A stretch of 64,000 nt of DNA from the NCBI RefSeq assembly GCF_964340395.1, contig NC_135562.1:1007501-1071500 (forward strand), read 5' to 3'. Numbering within the stretch: position 1 is the stretch's first letter; every line of letters begins with the position of its first letter. Of this stretch, positions 60,430-64,000 are shown one piece after another. The DNA comes from Glandiceps talaboti. Its lineage: Eukaryota > Hemichordata > Enteropneusta > Spengelidae. Both the position numbers and the translations under genes were made by a program. A model generated the notes under the pieces. It did not search any database. It had not been told where the DNA came from and worked only from the letters and a program-made list of their open reading frames with translations.

Positions 60430-61390
60430 GAAATAAATAACAATAAGCTTAGATATGGTATATTCAGAAGATATATTTATTGGTGTTTTGTGTACATATG
60501 TGTGAAGAAAAGTAAAACAATAAAATCTACAACAGAAAGTTTATATTTGTCTATGTATGGTTTTTATCTTATAATGTAAGTAAGAAATCAGATATAAGTG
60601 CAAATAGTTGTGTTCTCTTGGAATAAATTTGACTGCAAAATCACACTTCCAAACTGAAACAGATTGTCAAAATTGCACTTTCATTGTCACATTGTCATGG
60701 TTCCAGATACTGTATGTAAACTTGTCAATGATTGTTTAATGAAAAGATATATATCCGATAATAAGTATTCGATTGAAAAGTCATTGCAGTGTTCTCATAG
60801 AAGCTGACCATATGACCATCCGATAACAAGTGTTTTGAAATATACAGGGATCTGGCAATATACACGTCTAGCTGGTTGAAGAGCGCCACCAACGACAATT
60901 TTAAATAAATACTCGTTCGTTTAAAAATCTCAGCAACCAGCAAATAAATACTTCAACATGATCCGATAAAAATCCACCAGAGAACTGAATGCACGAAAAA
61001 GTCTCCCGTTGGTGTAATTGAATATGCAAGCTGTGATCAAACACACAGTTTTACGTGACGTAGTCATTTGTTCAAACAAACGACTTTCATCGTTTATCCA
61101 ATTTTTATGTGTAAATAAAAAAAATGGACAGAGATAAACATTTTGATTCCCGCTCGTTTAAACATTTTGATTTGAAGCTCTGTAGAAATTAGGACTTGTA
61201 GCAGTGAAATTCATATCTTAACAGTTCTAGGATGGTTATTTTTCATATCGGCTGTAGGTATATGATTATACTTGACCGTCATTTATCACGAATTTAAAAT
61301 GGCCGGTCCGACCAGAAGCTCTCACTTCCACACGTCCGTTCCCTCTCTCGCTGAGGCAATATATAAACCCCCTAAAACATCCTCCACCCC
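60430..61390. other. Intergenic before homeobox gene 3' end
   Basis: No gene seen; may hold part of the homeobox gene 3' UTR. Confidence 0.4.
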
Positions 61391-61408
61391 CCTTCCTCTC
61401 TCTCTCCC

Positions 61409-61485
<77 letters not shown>
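61390..61485. repeat. (TC)n microsatellite
   Basis: About 45 TC units, roughly 200 bases after the homeobox stop codon, perhaps in its 3' UTR (GA on the sense strand). Confidence 0.95.
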
Positions 61486-61489
<4 letters not shown>

Positions 61490-61680
61490 ATTTCCTTCTG
61501 ATTACATATATTCACTTGTAGTCAGATATCAGCTGTACTTGATGATCTATATAAACCCATACTTTGGTCTTGAAGAGAGAATATTATTAAACTAAAAGTG
61601 AATAACGGTTGATGATGACGGTTGATGATGACGGTTTACGTTTCGAACAACAGCGCCACCACAGACGAGACTTGTCAATG

Positions 61681-62122
61681 TTACTTTTGTTCTTCACCCT
61701 TTTCTGTGGCGTTACTTGAAACACTCGAAGCTGAAGACAGCGATTCGTTGCTCATAATGTTATTACTTGTACTTGGTGCATGCGGTGGCCACAGACTTGT
61801 TCTGGAAGAACTTTCCCTTTGAATGTGTTCCTTTGCGCGAAGCCTCAGGGCGGCAACACTGGATGTACAGTGTTCTCCACAGGCAGAGAATGTGCCACAG
61901 TTGCCTCCTGCTCCAAGTAGAGTGCCCCTCGTACTAAGTGAACTGGGAAGTGCCAGTTTGGCGGCCGCAAAGATGCTGCTAGGTACAGTTAGGTTGTTTA
62001 GAGCACTGGTCGCTACTGACGTCACTGTTGGAAGTTGTAATTTGGGATCTTTATTAGTGAGCAGGCAAGCACATCCGGGGATGTTTGGAGTGGGACGAGT
62101 TGACAAAGTTGCCGCTGTCAGC
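61681..62122 (-). CDS. Homeobox gene last exon with OAR motif
   Basis: Acceptor TCATCTTTTAG, phase 2 in, stop TAA at 61681-61683. OAR-like SSVAALRLRAKEHIQ is encoded at about 61819-61863. Cys- and Leu-rich middle (IPGCACLLTNKD), Ser-rich tail. Confidence 0.88.
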
Positions 62123-64000
62123 CTAAAAGATGAATGAAAAAAACATAGATGAATAGATAACACATTCATTATGAACGTTTGTTGACATTTGCACATGATT
62201 ACTTTTCACGATAAGTTTACAAACCCATACAAATATAGTTCACAGTGATAAAACAAGGCTACTCTTTAGCTACAATAATTGTAGCGTGTTTTTTACTCCT
62301 GTTTGTGGTCTTTTTTCGTTTTGTCGTTTAACTGCTTGTTTCCGGCTTAAACAACAGAACGAAAAAGATCAAAAACAGCAGTAAAAAAACCCCTCAAAAT
62401 CAAACAAACGCTATAATTATTGCAGGCTGAGCTAAGTTAACGAAATGGACCTGACTTTGCTATAACATGGTCAATCGAAAATAGGACAGTTTATTCTCAT
62501 AAACGGGAAGACAAAAGAAATTCCGACTAAATCTCAAACGAATAGAGAGATTTTGTAATTTAGCAAAATATTTATTCTTTATGTCACAGATACATGTCAC
62601 CCACGACAGTACACACTCAGAAACAATCTTACAACACTTTGGCGACTGCTATGATGTTGAAAGACTATTTTCTAAATGTGCGGGTTTCAAATTATTTAGC
62701 AACTTTTTGTTGACAATTTTACTCACCCGTGATCTCGAAGACAGTTTTGTGCAGCCGCAACCCTCATTGTCTCATTGTATAACAGGTCAGTTGTACTTGG
62801 CGTTACTGCGCCTGAAACTGCAGGTGCGTGCACTCCAACAGCAGCAGCTGCAGCGCCCGCAGCGGTTAACCATGGATTAGCTGCAGTTGCAGCAGCAGGA
62901 CTTCCAGCGGCATATACGAGTTGACGAGCTCTCCACGCTTCACGACCAAAGCGTAACCTACAGGCCTTTCTCCACTTGGCACGTCGGTTTTGAAACCAGA
63001 CCTGGAATGAAGGGAAAGATAAATAAATTCATGGCGAATGCTCTATAAGGTGTCTTGTTTGTATAGTCTGTCTGTATTCTATCAGTTGTAGACATACAAT
63101 GTTAAGATCTTAATAAACACAGTTAACTACCAAGCAAATATAACAACGTTCTAGAGTGTGTCGTAAACAAAGATACCATGAAGGGAAAACAATTTATAAC
63201 ATCGAATAAACGTATAAAATATAATATTGGGATTAAATTGTTAGTTTGCATTTAGATTCAAGTTGCGACCAAAGTATGGCGGATCTGGCCAATTGTCTTT
63301 TTAAAACACTGGTGAACAGTTCGTTGCTTTATTTTGGAATCTTTGGAAACATCTCGGCGAACTTTTAAAGTTCTTTTGGATTTGACTCGAAGTTAAAGAG
63401 TTATTAAGGCAGAATGCTCCTCGAGGACAATTTGCCTTAAAATTGAAGTTATTTAAATCTATCCTAACTTTACCAGAAAAAAAACTTGTGTCCCTAGTCT
63501 TTTTGAATTGATAAAAGTTATTATTGGTTAACCATCTTGTACATGACATCAACAATCTTTAATCTTCCGCATAGTGTTTGTGATTTGGTGGCCATGTTTG
63601 ATGTTGGATTCTAAATTAATTAATTATGACCCCTGTTTTTTTTTTTTTAATTTTGACTGAGAATGTTGAAATTTCTTGAACAACGTAGTAACAGAAGTTT
63701 AACTCTTTTCTTTTTCGAGGTACTTACTAACGTTAATGCACACATCTCGTGTATTACACGATAACGTTTTTGGGTCAAGTTTTATTAAAGTTATCGCTAA
63801 ACAAATTGTCCATTTAGAGATCTTTGGTGCCAATGTAGATGATGGTACTTGTACACGCTGAGATCGAGATTGTAACAAAACATAAACATTCTGGAAGGCA
63901 ATGTGTGCATAAACATTGTACAACAGGTTTTCAGCACATTGTTCGCGGAAGGGTAAACTAACGGAGAGGGACGAGAACGGGCCCTTACCTGAACTCTTGC
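61681..64000 (-). CDS. Paired-like homeobox transcription factor with OAR motif, C-terminal 242 residues
   Basis: DNA-binding nuclear transcription factor, cut by the window edge. Three minus-strand pieces join in frame: homeodomain residues 43-46 (ARVQ) at 63989-64000, residues 47-60 (VWFQNRRAKWRKAC) opening the next exon, and a C-terminal exon ending TAA at 61681. Gln50, Asn51 and the 46/47 intron are typical of paired-like (PRD-class) homeodomains. After the homeodomain come an Arg-rich run (RLRFGREAWRARQL), an Ala-rich stretch, and near the C-terminus SSVAALRLRAKEHI, an OAR motif close to those of Rax/Arx-type proteins, then a Ser-rich tail. KAC at homeodomain 58-60 and the following Arg-rich segment match no family I can name, so no symbol is given. 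Tail to tail with CFAP95. Confidence 0.85.
62123..62726. other. Homeobox gene intron
   Basis: Intron with an acceptor TCATCTTTTAG and donor GTGAGT on the minus strand; nothing else seen. Confidence 0.6.
62727..63001 (-). CDS. Homeobox gene exon: homeodomain helix 3 end and Ala-rich region
   Basis: Acceptor TTCATTCCAG, donor CGG|GTGAGT, phase 0 to 2, 91 codons plus 2 bases. Encodes VWFQNRRAKWRKAC, an Arg-rich segment and an Ala-rich stretch (NPWLTAAGAAAAAVGVHAP). Confidence 0.9.
63002..63988. other. Homeobox gene intron at homeodomain position 46/47
   Basis: Starts with donor GTAAGG at 63988 and ends with TTCATTCCAG. 63545-63700 is a dispersed repeat related to 12690-13050. Confidence 0.7.
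63989..64000 (-). CDS. Homeobox gene, edge-truncated exon (homeodomain residues 43-46)
   Basis: Only GCAAGAGTTCAG before donor GTAAGG at 63988 is visible, encoding ARVQ. It counts as an exon because the next exon starts exactly with VWFQNRRAKW, restoring the helix-3 sequence. Confidence 0.85.

Noticed and set aside
61272-61595. 107-codon plus-strand ORF with (SL)n
   Set aside because: The Ser-Leu run is the translated (TC)n microsatellite; the rest has no recognisable domain.

Overview
The window is animal genomic DNA: genes split by GT-AG introns, AT-rich, with many minisatellites, SINE/LINE debris and MITE-like inverted repeats. The proteins (laminin alpha with five LG domains, a vertebrate-like endosomal syntaxin, the ciliary protein CFAP95 and a paired-like homeobox gene with an OAR motif) fit an invertebrate bilaterian. 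An invertebrate deuterostome such as a hemichordate or amphioxus is my guess, not proven.

Layout: (1) 261-37548, plus strand, the 3' part of a laminin alpha-1/2-type gene. I place 33 exons, all with consistent splice phase, giving 1615 residues: two laminin EGF modules, the domain II/I coiled coil, LG1-LG5 and the stop. The 5' half lies outside the window. (2) 37549-46819, an intergenic region of TE fragments and two minisatellites. (3) 46820-53746, minus strand, a complete 9-coding-exon syntaxin-7/12-type Qa-SNARE of 307 residues. (4) 54429-58618, plus strand, a complete five-exon CFAP95 (C9orf135 family) gene of 218 residues, head to head with the syntaxin gene over a probable shared promoter. 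(5) 61681-64000, minus strand, the 3' part of a paired-like homeobox gene. The window edge cuts its homeodomain, and an intron splits it at the classic 46/47 position.

The main oddity is the laminin gene. Many of its introns carry tandem repeats that start or end exactly at exon edges, and in at least eleven exon-intron junctions the repeated unit contains the end of the exon together with its splice site. This gives arrays of extra 5' splice sites (after exons 2, 3, 9, 12, 15, 25 and 31, plus a diverged copy after exon 1) or extra 3' splice sites (before exons 6, 14, 15 and 30). The largest, after exon 31, has about 55 copies of a 59-bp unit that holds a donor, an acceptor-like AG and a 39-nt frame-preserving exon copy. 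The long uninterrupted ORFs in the window are by-products of such arrays, not genes. Exon coordinates were read by hand from splice consensus, frame and family resemblance; no alignment or transcript data were available.
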